Below, piece after piece: positions 25,010 to 34,576 of a stretch of DNA of 64,000 bases; the first letter of the stretch is position 1; each line of letters starts with the position of its first letter. The DNA lies in assembly GCF_004145845.1 (NCBI RefSeq), contig NZ_SELP01000002.1, forward strand, positions 723,992 through 787,991, in the 5' to 3' direction. Under the pieces are notes generated by a model. The model was given only the letters and a program-made list of their open reading frames with translations. It was not told the origin of the DNA and made no database searches. Source of the DNA: Loktanella sp. IMCC34160. GTDB lineage: Bacteria; Pseudomonadota; Alphaproteobacteria; Rhodobacterales; Rhodobacteraceae. A program made the translations under genes and the position numbers.

Positions 25010-26599
25010 ATGTCACTGAAGATGAAATTCCTTGGCCTGACCGCGGCCATTGCCCTGACCGCGGGCAGTGCTTCGGCTCAGGCGCTGGTCTATTGCTCGG
25101 AAGGTTCGCCCGAAGGCTTTGACCCGGCGCTTTACACGTCCGGCACCACCTTCGACGCGTCCAGCCACCCGATCTACAACCGGCTGGTCGAATTCAAGGT
25201 CGGCACCACCGAAGTCATCCCCGGCCTTGCCGAAAGCTGGTCGGTCTCCGAAGACGGCATGACCCTGACCTTCAACCTGCGCCGTGGCGTGCAGTTCCAT
25301 TCGAACGACATGTTCACCCCCACCCGCGACTTCAACGCGGATGACGTGATCTTCTCGTTCGACCGTCAGGGCAATGCTGAAAACCCCTATAACTCCGTCT
25401 CGGGCGGAACCTGGGAATACTTCGGCGGCATGGACATGGGCTCGCTCATCGAAAGCATCGAAAAGGTCGACGACTACACCGTCACCTTCCACCTGACCCG
25501 CCCCGAGGCCCCGATCGTCGCCAATATGGCGATGGATTTCGCCTCGATCGTGTCGAAGGAATATGCCGATGCGATGATGGCGGCCGGCACCCCGGAAATG
25601 CTGAACCAGGCGCCGATCGGCACTGGCCCGTTCCAGTTCCAGGCCTACCAGAAGGACGCGGTAATCCGTTACCTGCGCAACGACAACTACTGGGGCGACC
25701 CGGCCCGTGTTGAATCGCTGATCTTCGCGATCACCCCGGATGCCTCGGTCCGTTATCAGAAGATCCAGGCGGGTGAGTGCCATGTCATGGCCTATCCGAA
25801 CCCGGCCGACATCAGCGCGATGCAGGAAGATGCCGGCACCGTTGTGATGGAACAGGAAGGTCTGAACGTGGGCTATCTGGCCTACAACACGACCCAGGCC
25901 CCGTTCGACAATGCCAACGTCCGTCGCGCCCTGAACATGGCGATCGACAAGCAGGCCATCATCGACGTCGTGTTCCAGGGCTCTGGCCAGATCGCCAAGA
26001 ACCCGATCCCGCCGACCATGTGGTCCTACAACGATGCCATCGTCGACGATCCCTATGATCCGGCGGCCGCCCGCGCCATGCTCGAGGCCGAAGGCGTGAC
26101 CGACCTGTCCATGAAGATCTGGGCAATGCCGGTGCAGCGTCCCTACAACCCCAACGCCCGCCGTATGGCCGAACTGATGCAGGCCGACTTTGCCGAGGTT
26201 GGCGTGGACGTTGAAATCGTGTCCTATGAATGGGGTGAATACCTGTCCCGTTCGCGCGAGCTGAACCGTGACGGTGCTGTCCTTCTGGGCTGGACCGGCG
26301 ACAACGGCGACCCGGACAACTTCCTTGCCGTCCTTCTGGGCTGTGAAGGGGTTGAAGCGTCGAACCGCGCGCAGTGGTGCCACCAGCCGTTCGAAGACCT
26401 GATCCAGGCCGCCAAGGTGTCCAACGATCCGGCCGAGCGGACCCGTCTTTATGAAGAGGCGCAGGTGGTGTTCAAGGAGCAGGCCCCCTGGGCAACCATC
26501 GCCCACTCGGTTGTCTACATGGTGATGCGCCCCGAGGTTGACGGCTATGTCGTGCACCCGCTGGGTGGCCACATCTTCAACCAGGTCGGCCTGAACTAA
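25010..26599 (+). CDS. dppA: Dipeptide ABC transporter substrate-binding protein
   Basis: A 529-residue periplasmic binding protein of SBP family 5. A signal peptide ends at ASA|QA around residue 23. The mature N-terminus ALVYCSEGSPEGFDPALYTS and later blocks such as WAMPVQRPYNPNARRMAEL and GWTGDNGDPDNF agree very closely with E. coli DppA as I remember it, so dipeptides are the likely ligand (DppA can also carry haem precursors). ATG 25010 is chosen because GGAGG at 24997-25001 sits 8 bases upstream. It is the first gene of the dpp operon; a strong hairpin after its stop probably favours high DppA expression relative to the permease genes. Confidence 0.93.
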   Translation: MSLKMKFLGLTAAIALTAGSASAQALVYCSEGSPEGFDPALYTSGTTFDASSHPIYNRLVEFKVGTTEVIPGLAESWSVSEDGMTLTFNLRRGVQFHSNDMFTPTRDFNADDVIFSFDRQGNAENPYNSVSGGTWEYFGGMDMGSLIESIEKVDDYTVTFHLTRPEAPIVANMAMDFASIVSKEYADAMMAAGTPEMLNQAPIGTGPFQFQAYQKDAVIRYLRNDNYWGDPARVESLIFAITPDASVRYQKIQAGECHVMAYPNPADISAMQEDAGTVVMEQEGLNVGYLAYNTTQAPFDNANVRRALNMAIDKQAIIDVVFQGSGQIAKNPIPPTMWSYNDAIVDDPYDPAAARAMLEAEGVTDLSMKIWAMPVQRPYNPNARRMAELMQADFAEVGVDVEIVSYEWGEYLSRSRELNRDGAVLLGWTGDNGDPDNFLAVLLGCEGVEASNRAQWCHQPFEDLIQAAKVSNDPAERTRLYEEAQVVFKEQAPWATIAHSVVYMVMRPEVDGYVVHPLGGHIFNQVGLN

Positions 26600-26616
26600 G
26601 CTGACGTGATGACATC

Positions 26617-26643
26617 GGACCGGCGCGGCCCTCGCGCCGGTCC
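26617..26643 (+). terminator. Intercistronic hairpin after dppA
   Basis: An 11-bp perfect stem, GGACCGGCGCG (26617-26627) and CGCGCCGGTCC (26633-26643), with a 5-base loop lies 17 bp after dppA and 27 bp before the next gene. It lacks a T-run, so it is more likely an mRNA-stabilising or partial attenuating hairpin, common after binding-protein genes. Confidence 0.65.
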
Positions 26644-26670
26644 AACCAACCTTCCGATCCAGAGGCGCAG

Positions 26671-27777
26671 ATGACCGAAACGCTTGCCGACAGACTGGCC
26701 GACTACGCCGAGGTGGCGAAACGGATGGGGGTTGATGCCGTGGCGCTTGTGCCCGGCCCGAATTTCACCCGCGTTGTCCACCACCCCTTCATGAGCCATG
26801 AACGGCCCTTCGTTCTGGCCGTGGGTGCGGACGGGCGCGCGGCGGCCATTGTGCCGAACCTTGAATTGCGCAGTTGGGATCTGGTGGGCTTTGACGGCCC
26901 GGTTTTCGATTGGCGCGACCAGACCGGATACGCCGAGGCGTTCCAGTCCTTCATGGATTACCTTTCCCCCGCCTCCATCGGGGTCGAAGGGCAGGTCATG
27001 CGGGTCTTCGTCCATCACGCATTGCAAAAGGCCCGCCCGGATGTCCGGATTGTCGATGCCGAAACCGAAATCTCGGCCCTGCGGATGATAAAGACCCCCG
27101 ACGACGTCGCCGCCATGCGTGAGGCGATCGCCATTTCCGAACGCGCGCTGCAACGCACGTTGGACGGGGTGCGGATCGGCCAGACCGAGAAACAGATCGA
27201 ACAGGCGCTGATCCTGAACCTGTTCGCCGAAGGGGCCGAGGACCACGCGTTCCGCCCGATCGTCGCGGCGGCGGATAATTCCGCCCGCCCCCACGCCAAG
27301 GCCCGCGATTATGCGATTCAGGCAGGTGATGCGCTGCTGCTGGATTTCGGCGCGCGGGCGGGCGGGTTCTGCGCCGATATCACCCGCACCTTCTTTGTCG
27401 GTCATGTGACGGACGAAGCGGCCGAGATTTACGACACCGTGCTGCGCGCCAACCGAAAAGGGCACGAGGTGACCCGCGCGGGCGTCACCGCGCACCAGAT
27501 CGACGACGCGGTGACCGGTGTGCTCGAGGCATCGCCTTACGCCGATTTCATCCGCACCAAGACCGGCCACGGGCTGGGCCGCGAGGTGCACGAGGCCCCC
27601 TATATCATGCGGGGCAATCACCTGACCCTGCCCGCCGGGACCGTCTTTACCAACGAACCCGGCCTCTACCTGATCGGCAAGCTGGGCGTGCGGATCGAAG
27701 ACGATATCCTGATCACCGAAGGGGGCTGTGACAGCCTGACCACCTTCCCGACTGACCTACAGGTGCTGACGTGCTGA
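26671..27777 (+). CDS. M24 family Xaa-Pro peptidase
   Basis: A 368-residue creatinase/prolidase-type metallopeptidase. The N-terminal domain (~1-140) is followed by the pita-bread catalytic domain. All five metal ligands are visible: the two Asp in LLDFGARAGGFCADITRTFF (~222-241), His in GHGLGREVHEAPY (~294-306), Glu in FTNEPGLYL and Glu in VRIEDDILIT. It would remove an N-terminal residue from Xaa-Pro dipeptides or peptides in the cytoplasm. Its position between dppA and dppB, with the last 7 bp overlapping dppB, suggests it hydrolyses proline dipeptides imported by the transporter. DddP-type DMSP lyase belongs to the same fold but is longer; the complete ligand set favours a peptidase. Confidence 0.87.
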   Translation: MTETLADRLADYAEVAKRMGVDAVALVPGPNFTRVVHHPFMSHERPFVLAVGADGRAAAIVPNLELRSWDLVGFDGPVFDWRDQTGYAEAFQSFMDYLSPASIGVEGQVMRVFVHHALQKARPDVRIVDAETEISALRMIKTPDDVAAMREAIAISERALQRTLDGVRIGQTEKQIEQALILNLFAEGAEDHAFRPIVAAADNSARPHAKARDYAIQAGDALLLDFGARAGGFCADITRTFFVGHVTDEAAEIYDTVLRANRKGHEVTRAGVTAHQIDDAVTGVLEASPYADFIRTKTGHGLGREVHEAPYIMRGNHLTLPAGTVFTNEPGLYLIGKLGVRIEDDILITEGGCDSLTTFPTDLQVLTC

Positions 27778-28778
27778 AATTCCTGCTTTCCCGTCTTCTG
27801 ACCTTCGTGCCCACCTTCATCGGGGTGACGTTGATTTCCTTCGCCTTCATCCGGGTGCTGCCCGGTGATCCGATCATCGTGATGGCAGGCGAACGGGGGA
27901 TGACCGATGAACGTTATGCCGAACTGACCGCGCAGTACGGGTTCGACAAACCCATGACCGTGCAGTTCTGGGACTATCTGACCGGGGTGCTACAGGGCGA
28001 TCTGGGCCAAAGTTTCGTGACCAAGCGCCCGGTCTGGGACGAGTTCTTTTCGCTGTTCCCGGCGACGCTGGAACTGTCGGTCTGCGCGATGATCTTCGCC
28101 GTGGGTCTTGGCCTGCCCGCCGGGGTGATCGCGGCGGTCAACCGGGGCAAGCTGTTTGACCGGACCCTGATGTCGGCGGCACTTGTCGGCTATTCCATGC
28201 CGATCTTCTGGTGGGCGCTTTTGCTGATCATCGTCTTTTCCGGCCAGTTGCAATGGACGCCCGTGTCAGGGCGGATCGACCTAATCTACTACTTCTCGGA
28301 CGCGACCGGATTCATGCTGATCGACTCGATCCGGTCCGGGCAGGACGGGGCGCTGTGGTCGGCGATCCGGCATCTGATCCTGCCGACCATCGTTCTGGGC
28401 ACGATCCCGCTCGCCGTGATCGCGCGGCAGACCCGGTCCGCCATGCTCGAAGTGCTGGGCGAGGATTACATCCGCACTGCGCGGGCCAAGGGCTTGTCGC
28501 CGCTGCGGATCAATTCCGTCCACGCGCTGCGCAACGCGCTGATCCCCGTTGTCACCGTCATCGGCCTGTCGGTCGGCACGTTGCTGGCCGGGGCAATCCT
28601 GACCGAAACCATCTTTAGCTGGCCCGGCATCGGCAAATGGATGGTCGATAGCATCTTCCGCCGCGACTACCCCGTTGTTCAGGGCGGCCTGCTGCTGATC
28701 GCCGTGATGGTGATGATCGTGAACCTGACCGTCGATGTCCTCTACGGCATCATCAACCCCAAGATCCGGAAACGCTGA
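27771..28778 (+). CDS. dppB: Dipeptide ABC transporter permease
   Basis: A 335-residue inner-membrane permease with six predicted helices. It starts with GTG at 27771, 7 bp inside the end of the peptidase gene (GTGCTGA overlap), which implies translational coupling. The N-terminal LLSRLLTFVPTFIGVTLISF and the cytoplasmic EAA loop ARAKGLSPLRINSVHALRNA (~residues 239-258) are typical of DppB/OppB, the EAA loop being the docking site for the ATPases. It would form the heterodimeric channel with DppC. The stop overlaps the dppC start by one base (TGATG). Confidence 0.92.
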   Translation: MLKFLLSRLLTFVPTFIGVTLISFAFIRVLPGDPIIVMAGERGMTDERYAELTAQYGFDKPMTVQFWDYLTGVLQGDLGQSFVTKRPVWDEFFSLFPATLELSVCAMIFAVGLGLPAGVIAAVNRGKLFDRTLMSAALVGYSMPIFWWALLLIIVFSGQLQWTPVSGRIDLIYYFSDATGFMLIDSIRSGQDGALWSAIRHLILPTIVLGTIPLAVIARQTRSAMLEVLGEDYIRTARAKGLSPLRINSVHALRNALIPVVTVIGLSVGTLLAGAILTETIFSWPGIGKWMVDSIFRRDYPVVQGGLLLIAVMVMIVNLTVDVLYGIINPKIRKR

Positions 28779-29674
28779 TGACCGACGTGACACAGACCAC
28801 CGCCCCCGACCGCCCCAGCGCCCTGCGCGAGTTCTGGTATTACTTCCGGGAAAACCGGGGCGCTGTCTTCGGGCTTTGGATTTTCGGGCTGTTCCTGCTG
28901 GTCGCGGCCTTTGCCCCGATCCTTGCCCCCTATGATGCCACCGAACAATTCCGCGACTACACCCTGTTGCCCCCGGCATGGCAAGAGGGCGGAAGCTGGG
29001 CCTTCCCGCTGGGCACCGACCCGCTGGGACGCGATATGCTGTCGCGGCTGATCGAAGGGGCGCGGTTTTCCTTTTTCGTCGGCGTGGTGGTTGTGACCAT
29101 CGCCACAACGGGCGGGATCATCATCGGGCTGATCGCCGGCTTCGCGCCGCGCTGGCTGGATACCATCATCATGCGGATCATGGATATCGTGCTGGCCTTC
29201 CCCTCGCTTTTGCTGGCGCTGGTGCTGGTGGCGATCCTTGGGCCGTCGTTGACCAATGCGATGATCGCCATCGCCATCGTGCTGCAACCCCATTACGTGC
29301 GCCTGACCCGGGCCAGCGTCATGTCGGAACGGCAAAAGGACTATGTCACCTCGGCCAAGGTGGCGGGCGCCCGCCTGCCCCGGCTGATGTTCAAGACCGT
29401 GCTGCCCAATTGCCTTGCCCCGATCATCGTGCAGGCCGCGCTGTCCTTTTCCACCGCGATCCTTGACGCGGCGGCACTTGGGTTCCTTGGCATGGGGGCG
29501 CAGCCGCCCACGCCCGAATGGGGCACCATGTTGGCCGAAGCGCGCGAGTTTATCCTGCGCGCCTGGTGGGTCGTGACCTGGCCCGGCGTCGCCATCCTGA
29601 TCACCGTTCTGGCGATCAACCTGATGGGCGATGGGCTGCGCGACGCGCTTGACCCGAAACTGAAGCGGAGCTGA
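28778..29674 (+). CDS. dppC: Dipeptide ABC transporter permease
   Basis: A 298-residue second permease with six helices and the DppC N-terminal domain: FRENRGAVFGLWIFGLFLLV followed by LAPYDATEQF and LGTDPLGRDMLSRLIEGARF. The EAA-type loop TSAKVAGARLPRLMFKTVLPN (~residues 189-208) contacts the ATPase subunits. It overlaps the end of dppB by one base and is followed by dppD after 3 bp, so the operon is tightly packed. Together with DppB it forms the dipeptide channel in the inner membrane. Confidence 0.92.
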   Translation: MTDVTQTTAPDRPSALREFWYYFRENRGAVFGLWIFGLFLLVAAFAPILAPYDATEQFRDYTLLPPAWQEGGSWAFPLGTDPLGRDMLSRLIEGARFSFFVGVVVVTIATTGGIIIGLIAGFAPRWLDTIIMRIMDIVLAFPSLLLALVLVAILGPSLTNAMIAIAIVLQPHYVRLTRASVMSERQKDYVTSAKVAGARLPRLMFKTVLPNCLAPIIVQAALSFSTAILDAAALGFLGMGAQPPTPEWGTMLAEAREFILRAWWVVTWPGVAILITVLAINLMGDGLRDALDPKLKRS

Positions 29675-29677
29675 GCC

Positions 29678-30655
29678 ATGAGCCTTTTGCGTATCAGGAA
29701 CCTCTCCGTCGATTTCGCCACGTCATCGGGCCAGTTCCGGGCCGTGGACGGAGTTGATCAGGATGTGGACAAGGGCGAGATTCTGGCCATCGTCGGCGAA
29801 AGCGGGTCGGGAAAGTCGGTGTCCATGCTGGCGCTGATGGGGCTGCTGCCCTGGACCGCGACGATCACGGCGGACGAGCTGACCTTTGACGGGCAGGACC
29901 TGCTGACTCTGCCGGCGCGCGACCGACGCCGGATCGTCGGCAAGGATCTGGCGATGATCTTTCAGGAACCGATGTCGTCACTGAACCCCTGCTTTACCGT
30001 GGGCTGGCAGATCAAGGAGGCGCTGCGCGTCCACCTTGGGTTGGACCGGGCGGCGCGGCACAAGCGGGCGATCGAGCTGTTCGAACAGGTGGGCATCCCC
30101 GCCCCGGAAAAGCGGTTGTCGTCCTTCCCGCACCAGATGTCAGGCGGGATGAACCAGCGGGTGATGATCGCCATGGCCATCGCCTGCCGTCCGAAACTGC
30201 TGATCGCGGATGAGCCGACGACCGCGCTGGATGTGACCATTCAGGCGCAGATCCTCGACCTGTTGACGGGGTTGCGCGAAGACACCGGGATGGGCCTTGT
30301 GCTGATCACCCACGACATGGGCGTGGTTGCGGAAACCGCCGAACGGGTCAGCGTGCAATACGCCGGCCAAAAGATCGAAGAACGGCCCGTGGCCGATCTG
30401 TTCCGCACCCCGCACCACCCCTATGCGGCGGCCCTGCTGGACGCCCTGCCGGAACGGGCGACCGAAAAGCGGCTGCCGACCATCCCCGGCGTGGTGCCCG
30501 GACAGTTTGACCGGCCCGCGGGTTGCCTGTTTTCGCCCCGCTGCAAATTCGCGGATGACCGGTGCCGGGGAACCGCCCCCGCCGCAGCCGGGCCAGACCT
30601 TGGCTATACCCGTTGCCATTATCCGCTGAACACCGACCAGAGGATCGCATCATGA
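29678..30655 (+). CDS. dppD: Dipeptide ABC transporter ATP-binding subunit
   Basis: A 325-residue ATPase. Walker A is GESGSGKS at residues 40-47, the signature is [16 protein letters not shown] (~154-169) and Walker B is [12 protein letters not shown] (~174-185). The C-terminal oligopeptide-transport extension contains a Cys cluster ([15 protein letters not shown]) typical of DppD/OppD and linked to an iron-sulphur or metal site. It couples ATP hydrolysis to dipeptide uptake with DppF. Its stop overlaps the dppF start (ATGA at 30652-30655). Confidence 0.93.
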   Translation: MSLLRIRNLSVDFATSSGQFRAVDGVDQDVDKGEILAIVGESGSGKSVSMLALMGLLPWTATITADELTFDGQDLLTLPARDRRRIVGKDLAMIFQEPMSSLNPCFTVGWQIKEALRVHLGLDRAARHKRAIELFEQVGIPAPEKRLSSFPHQMSGGMNQRVMIAMAIACRPKLLIADEPTTALDVTIQAQILDLLTGLREDTGMGLVLITHDMGVVAETAERVSVQYAGQKIEERPVADLFRTPHHPYAAALLDALPERATEKRLPTIPGVVPGQFDRPAGCLFSPRCKFADDRCRGTAPAAAGPDLGYTRCHYPLNTDQRIAS

Positions 30656-31611
30656 CCGCCGCCCCCGTGATGAGTGCCGAAAGCCTTGCCCGCCACTACG
30701 AGGTCGGCGGCGGGTTCCTGCGCAAACCGCAGGTGCTGAAGGCCGTGCAGAACGTCGATTTCCAGCTTTACGCCGGCAAGACGCTGGCGGTGGTGGGGGA
30801 ATCCGGCTGTGGCAAATCCACGCTCGCGCGGATGGTCACGATGATCGAGGAACCGACAGCGGGAACCTTGACGCTTGACGGGGAACCGGTTCTGCCGGAC
30901 CGCTGGGCCTCGCTTCGGAAATCGGTGCAGATCGTGTTTCAGGACCCCTACGGATCGCTGAACCCGCGCCAGCGGATCGGCCAGATCCTGATGGAACCGC
31001 TGATCATCAACCGCCCCGACATGCCGACAAGCGAACGCGAGGCGCGAGCGCGCGACATGCTGGGGCTGGTAGGGCTGCGGCCCGAACACTTTGACCGCTA
31101 CCCGCATATGTTCTCGGGCGGGCAACGGCAGCGGATCGCGATCGCGCGGGCGCTGATGCTGGACCCGAAGGTGCTGGTGCTGGACGAACCCGTGTCGGCG
31201 CTGGACCTGTCGATCCAGTCGTCGATCCTGAACCTGCTGATCGACCTGCAGGAGCGGCTGGGTCTGGCCTATCTGTTCATCTCGCACGACCTGTCGGTGG
31301 TGCGGCATGTCGCCGACGAGGTGATCGTGATGTATCTGGGCCGGGCGGTGGAACGGGGCACCAAGGACGAGGTCTTTGGCGGGCCGCGTCACCCCTATAC
31401 CAAGGCGCTGTTGTCCGCGACGCCGATCGCCGACCCCGAGGCGCGCAAGGACCGGATCAAGCTGGTGGGAGAACTGCCCTCGCCCCTGAATGTGCCTGCG
31501 GGTTGCCCGTTCAGCCCGCGGTGCTGGAAGGTGCAGGACCATTGCCGCACGACCGCGCCAGAGCTTGAAGGGGAGAGCCACAAGGCCGCCTGCTTCTTTC
31601 CTGAAGGATAA
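30652..31611 (+). CDS. dppF: Dipeptide ABC transporter ATP-binding subunit
   Basis: A 319-residue ATPase, partner of DppD. ATG 30652 overlaps the dppD stop as ATGA; the frame extends upstream within dppD but without conservation. Walker A GESGCGKS is at residues 49-56, the signature is [15 protein letters not shown] and Walker B is [12 protein letters not shown]. The C-terminal [15 protein letters not shown] again has the oligopeptide-ATPase Cys pattern. It is the last gene of the operon. A 188-bp repeat element begins 6 bp after the stop and may act as a terminator against the convergent serine dehydratase gene. Confidence 0.93.
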   Translation: MTAAPVMSAESLARHYEVGGGFLRKPQVLKAVQNVDFQLYAGKTLAVVGESGCGKSTLARMVTMIEEPTAGTLTLDGEPVLPDRWASLRKSVQIVFQDPYGSLNPRQRIGQILMEPLIINRPDMPTSEREARARDMLGLVGLRPEHFDRYPHMFSGGQRQRIAIARALMLDPKVLVLDEPVSALDLSIQSSILNLLIDLQERLGLAYLFISHDLSVVRHVADEVIVMYLGRAVERGTKDEVFGGPRHPYTKALLSATPIADPEARKDRIKLVGELPSPLNVPAGCPFSPRCWKVQDHCRTTAPELEGESHKAACFFPEG

Positions 31612-31617
31612 GGGGAT

Positions 31618-31805
31618 GGTGGGTTAAAACCCACCTTACGTTTGAGGGGCGCTGCCCCTCTGGCCCGGTGCCCGGGCCATTCACCCCGGGATATTTGTGA
31701 CCCAAAGAAGGGGGCTGGACCGAGGTCCCAACTTCTTTGGGTTCTAAATATCCTCTGGGGGTCCGGGGGGCGAAGCGCCCCCGGTAAGGTGGGTTTTAAC
31801 CCACC
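31618..31805. repeat. Long inverted-pair repeat element B
   Basis: Boxes GGTGGGTT-AA-AACCCACC (31618-31635, then TTACG) and GGTGGGTT-TT-AACCCACC (31788-31805, preceded by GTAA) flank nested inverted arms. GATATTTGTGACCCAAAGAAG on the left pairs with CTTCTTTGGGTTCTAAATATC on the right. Local hairpins GGGGCGCTGCCCC and GGGGGGCGAAGCGCCCCC lie next to the boxes. It sits exactly between the convergent dppF and sdaA stops. Confidence 0.88.
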
Positions 31806-31812
31806 ATTCCTG

Positions 31813-33186
31813 TCAGCAGTTGGGAACGTTAACGGCCAGACCGCCAAGCGCGGTTTCCTTGTATTTCTCGCTCATGTCGACGCCGGTCTGCCGCATGGTT
31901 TCAATCGCCGCGTCCAGCGGCACAAGGTGCGTCCCGTCCCCACGCAGCGACAGGGAGGCGGCAGACACCGCCTTGATCGCGCCCAACCCATTGCGTTCGA
32001 TACAGGGCACCTGCACCAGCCCCCGGATCGGGTCGCAGGTCATCCCAAGGTGATGCTCCAGCGCGATTTCGGCCGCGTTTTCCACCTGTTCCGGTGTGCC
32101 GCCCATCACCGCGCACATGCCGGCTGCGGCCATGGCGCTGGCGCTGCCGACCTCGGCCTGACAGCCGCATTCCGCGCCCGAGATCGAGGCGTTGAACTTG
32201 ATCAGCCCGCCAATCGCCGCCGCCGTCAGCAGAAAATCGGGCACCTTCGACACCGTCGCGCCGGGCACATGGTCCAGCCAGTAGCGTATCGTTGCGGGCA
32301 CCACCCCTGCGGCGCCATTCGTGGGCGCGGTCACCACCTGCCCGCCTGCGGCGTTTTCCTCGTTCACGGCCATGGCGTAGGTCGAGATATAGTCGTTGAT
32401 CGTATGCGGCGCGGTCAGGTTCATGCCGCGTTCAGCCATCAGCGCCTCGTGGATTGCCTTGGCCCGCCGTTTCACCTTCAGCCCGCCGGGCAGGATGCCC
32501 TCGCCCGCAAGCCCGCGTTCGATGCAATTGTTCATTACCTCCCAGATCCGGGCGAGGCCCCGGTCCAGATCGGCGGCGGGTTTGCGGGACAATTCGTTCT
32601 GGCGCTTCATTTGGGCGATGGTCAGCCCGCTTTCCGCCGCCATATCAAGCATTTCTACGGCGGACTTGAAGGGGAACGGCACCGGGGCGCCGTCGTCCTG
32701 ATCCTTGCCCGCGGCCAGTTCCTCGGCCGTGAGGACAAAGCCGCCGCCAATGGAATAATAGGTCACTTGCGTGATCACATCGCCCTGTGCGTCGGTCCCC
32801 TTGATGATCAGCCCGTTGGCGTGACCCGGCAGATTGGGGCCGTAGTCGAAGACCAGATCGTCCTTGGGCAAGAACTTCAGCTCGTCCAGCCCCTCGGGCG
32901 TCACTGTCCCCTCTTCGTTGATCCGCGCCAGCTCGGCCTCGGCCTTTTCGGCGTCGTAGTCATCGGCCCGGAACCCGGCCAGCCCCAGGATCACCGCCCG
33001 GTCGGTGGCGTGCCCGACCCCGGTGAAGGCCAGCGACCCGTGCAGCGTCACCTTCAGCCCCGCCACCTTGAACGGTTGCCGCCGCAGGTGATCAAGGAAC
33101 ATCGCCCCGGCCACCATCGGCCCGATGGTATGCGACGACGACGGGCCGACGCCCACTTTGAACATGTCGAAGACGGACAGAAACAT
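31813..33186 (-). CDS. sdaA: L-serine ammonia-lyase (L-serine dehydratase)
   Basis: A 457-residue iron-sulphur enzyme converting L-serine to pyruvate and ammonia. It is the single-chain bacterial type: the beta part is first ([20 protein letters not shown], residues 4-23) and the alpha part follows. The serine-pocket and cluster-binding segments are visible: [34 protein letters not shown] and [14 protein letters not shown], whose Cys residues bind the [4Fe-4S] cluster. It ends in NC, matching the family, in which a C-terminal Cys can occupy the cluster. The last base of the upstream GST gene overlaps its start, so the two are co-transcribed. Confidence 0.95.
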   Translation of the reverse strand: MFLSVFDMFKVGVGPSSSHTIGPMVAGAMFLDHLRRQPFKVAGLKVTLHGSLAFTGVGHATDRAVILGLAGFRADDYDAEKAEAELARINEEGTVTPEGLDELKFLPKDDLVFDYGPNLPGHANGLIIKGTDAQGDVITQVTYYSIGGGFVLTAEELAAGKDQDDGAPVPFPFKSAVEMLDMAAESGLTIAQMKRQNELSRKPAADLDRGLARIWEVMNNCIERGLAGEGILPGGLKVKRRAKAIHEALMAERGMNLTAPHTINDYISTYAMAVNEENAAGGQVVTAPTNGAAGVVPATIRYWLDHVPGATVSKVPDFLLTAAAIGGLIKFNASISGAECGCQAEVGSASAMAAAGMCAVMGGTPEQVENAAEIALEHHLGMTCDPIRGLVQVPCIERNGLGAIKAVSAASLSLRGDGTHLVPLDAAIETMRQTGVDMSEKYKETALGGLAVNVPNC

Positions 33187-33869
33187 CAGAGCGCACTTCC
33201 TTCGGGAGGGTTGGGGAGGATCGGGTTAGAGAACGGCGTGGGGCCAAGCCCCTCGGCCAGGGCGACGCGGGCAACGGACGCCCGCGTCTCAAAGACTTCG
33301 GCGAAGGTCTTCAGCCGCGGCCATTGACCAAGGTCATACCAGTCGGTCGCGCCCCCGTAAATCGCCGCCCAGCGAAGCATGGGGGCAAGGTAGCAGCCAA
33401 GGATCGAGGCCCGCACGTCAAGCCAGGGAGCATCGGGCGCCGCGTCCAGCAGGGACAGGGCCGCGCCGATCCGGGATCGGGTCCGGGCGCGCAGGTCTTC
33501 GTGGTGGGCGTCGATGTATTGATCGGGGTAGAACAGCACGTGTTCCGCCGGATGCAGGGTGTTCGCCAACCAGAACAGCCATTTCAGCGCCGCCGCCCGC
33601 CCGTCCGTGCCGGGGTCGGGCATCAGGCCATCCGAATTCTCGCTGATCCAGAGCAGGATTGCGCCGGTTTCAAAGATCGGCCCCTGCGGTGTTTCCAGTG
33701 TCGGGATCAGCCCGTTGGGATTGATCGCCAGATACGACGGGTGCTTTTGCCCCCGCGCGGCCCGGTCCACCAAAACGGTCCGATAGGGCAGCCGCGCCTC
33801 TTCCAGCGCCAGCCGCACGCAAAGCGAGGCGTTGTCCGGAGCATAGTGGAGGCGCAGATCCATCGTCAT
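33186..33869 (-). CDS. Glutathione S-transferase family protein
   Basis: A 227-residue GST. ATG 33869 ([20 protein letters not shown]) starts at the first strand of the thioredoxin-like domain; the longer frame has no support. The N-terminal domain contains [17 protein letters not shown] and [11 protein letters not shown], the cis-Pro loop and glutathione gamma-glutamyl site (E-T/S-x-A-I). A helical C-terminal domain follows with [20 protein letters not shown]. The substrate is unknown. It overlaps the sdaA start by one base, indicating one transcript, though any metabolic link with serine is unclear. Confidence 0.85.
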   Translation of the reverse strand: MTMDLRLHYAPDNASLCVRLALEEARLPYRTVLVDRAARGQKHPSYLAINPNGLIPTLETPQGPIFETGAILLWISENSDGLMPDPGTDGRAAALKWLFWLANTLHPAEHVLFYPDQYIDAHHEDLRARTRSRIGAALSLLDAAPDAPWLDVRASILGCYLAPMLRWAAIYGGATDWYDLGQWPRLKTFAEVFETRASVARVALAEGLGPTPFSNPILPNPPEGSAL

Positions 33870-33982
33870 ATCCGCCTTCTGCGTCGCGCGGGCCGGTTTC
33901 GCCCCGTCGAATGCGACGTTTCCTATCGGAAACCCGTCCGGCCGCAAAGCGACAAGAGGCTGTGGTCCGATTTCTGGCTGGA

Positions 33983-34059
<77 letters not shown>

Positions 34060-34100
34060 ACAGCGCCGTCCTTAGACTGCCCGGACGAGTTTGAAAAGGG

Positions 34101-34568
34101 TCAGTTGCAGGGAAGTGCCGCATCCGGGCCAAAGGCGGGGTGACGCAGGGCATCACCGGGTTCCAGTCCCAGCCGCGCGGACATGCCGCCATTGATTTCC
34201 AGAACCGCCAGCACCCCTTCTCCGCCGGGGATCGGCGTGTCGTTCATCGGTTCGGCGTTTTCATGGATGCGCAGAATCACCCCGTCGGGGCCAACAAACA
34301 GCATATCCAGCGGGATCAGCGTATTGCGCATCCAGAACGACACCGCCTGCGGCTGGTCGTAAAGGAACAGCATCCCTTCCATCATCGGCATCCGCGCCAC
34401 ATGCATCAGCCCGCGGGCGCGTTCCTGCGGATCATCGGCGATTTCGATGCGGAACATCGCCTCGCCCCGGTTCCCCTGCACGGTCACCCGATCCGGGGCG
34501 CAGTCCTGCGCAACGGCAGCCAAGCAAAAAGCGCCCGCGACAAGCAGGCCCAGTCCAGCGCGAAACAC
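34101..34568 (-). CDS. DUF192 secreted protein
   Basis: A 155-residue protein with a signal peptide (cleavage near AVA|QD at residue 20) and a DUF192 domain: ERARGLMHVARMPMMEGMLF, the signature VSFWMRNTLIPLDMLFVGPD, and a C-terminal LGLEPGDAL. The start is GTG at 34568 with AGGG 7 bases before it, 8 bp after the cold-shock gene, so the pair is co-transcribed. DUF192 proteins are small periplasmic beta-sandwich proteins of unsettled function. Two Cys (in QDCAPD and ALPCN) could form a disulphide linking the termini. Confidence 0.85.
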   Translation of the reverse strand: MFRAGLGLLVAGAFCLAAVAQDCAPDRVTVQGNRGEAMFRIEIADDPQERARGLMHVARMPMMEGMLFLYDQPQAVSFWMRNTLIPLDMLFVGPDGVILRIHENAEPMNDTPIPGGEGVLAVLEINGGMSARLGLEPGDALRHPAFGPDAALPCN

Positions 34569-34576
34569 GCCGCGCC

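Noticed and set aside
26671..27777. M24 protein as a DddP-type DMSP lyase
   Set aside because: It is shorter than DddP as I know it, retains all five peptidase metal ligands and sits inside a dipeptide transport operon, so a Xaa-Pro peptidase is the better reading.
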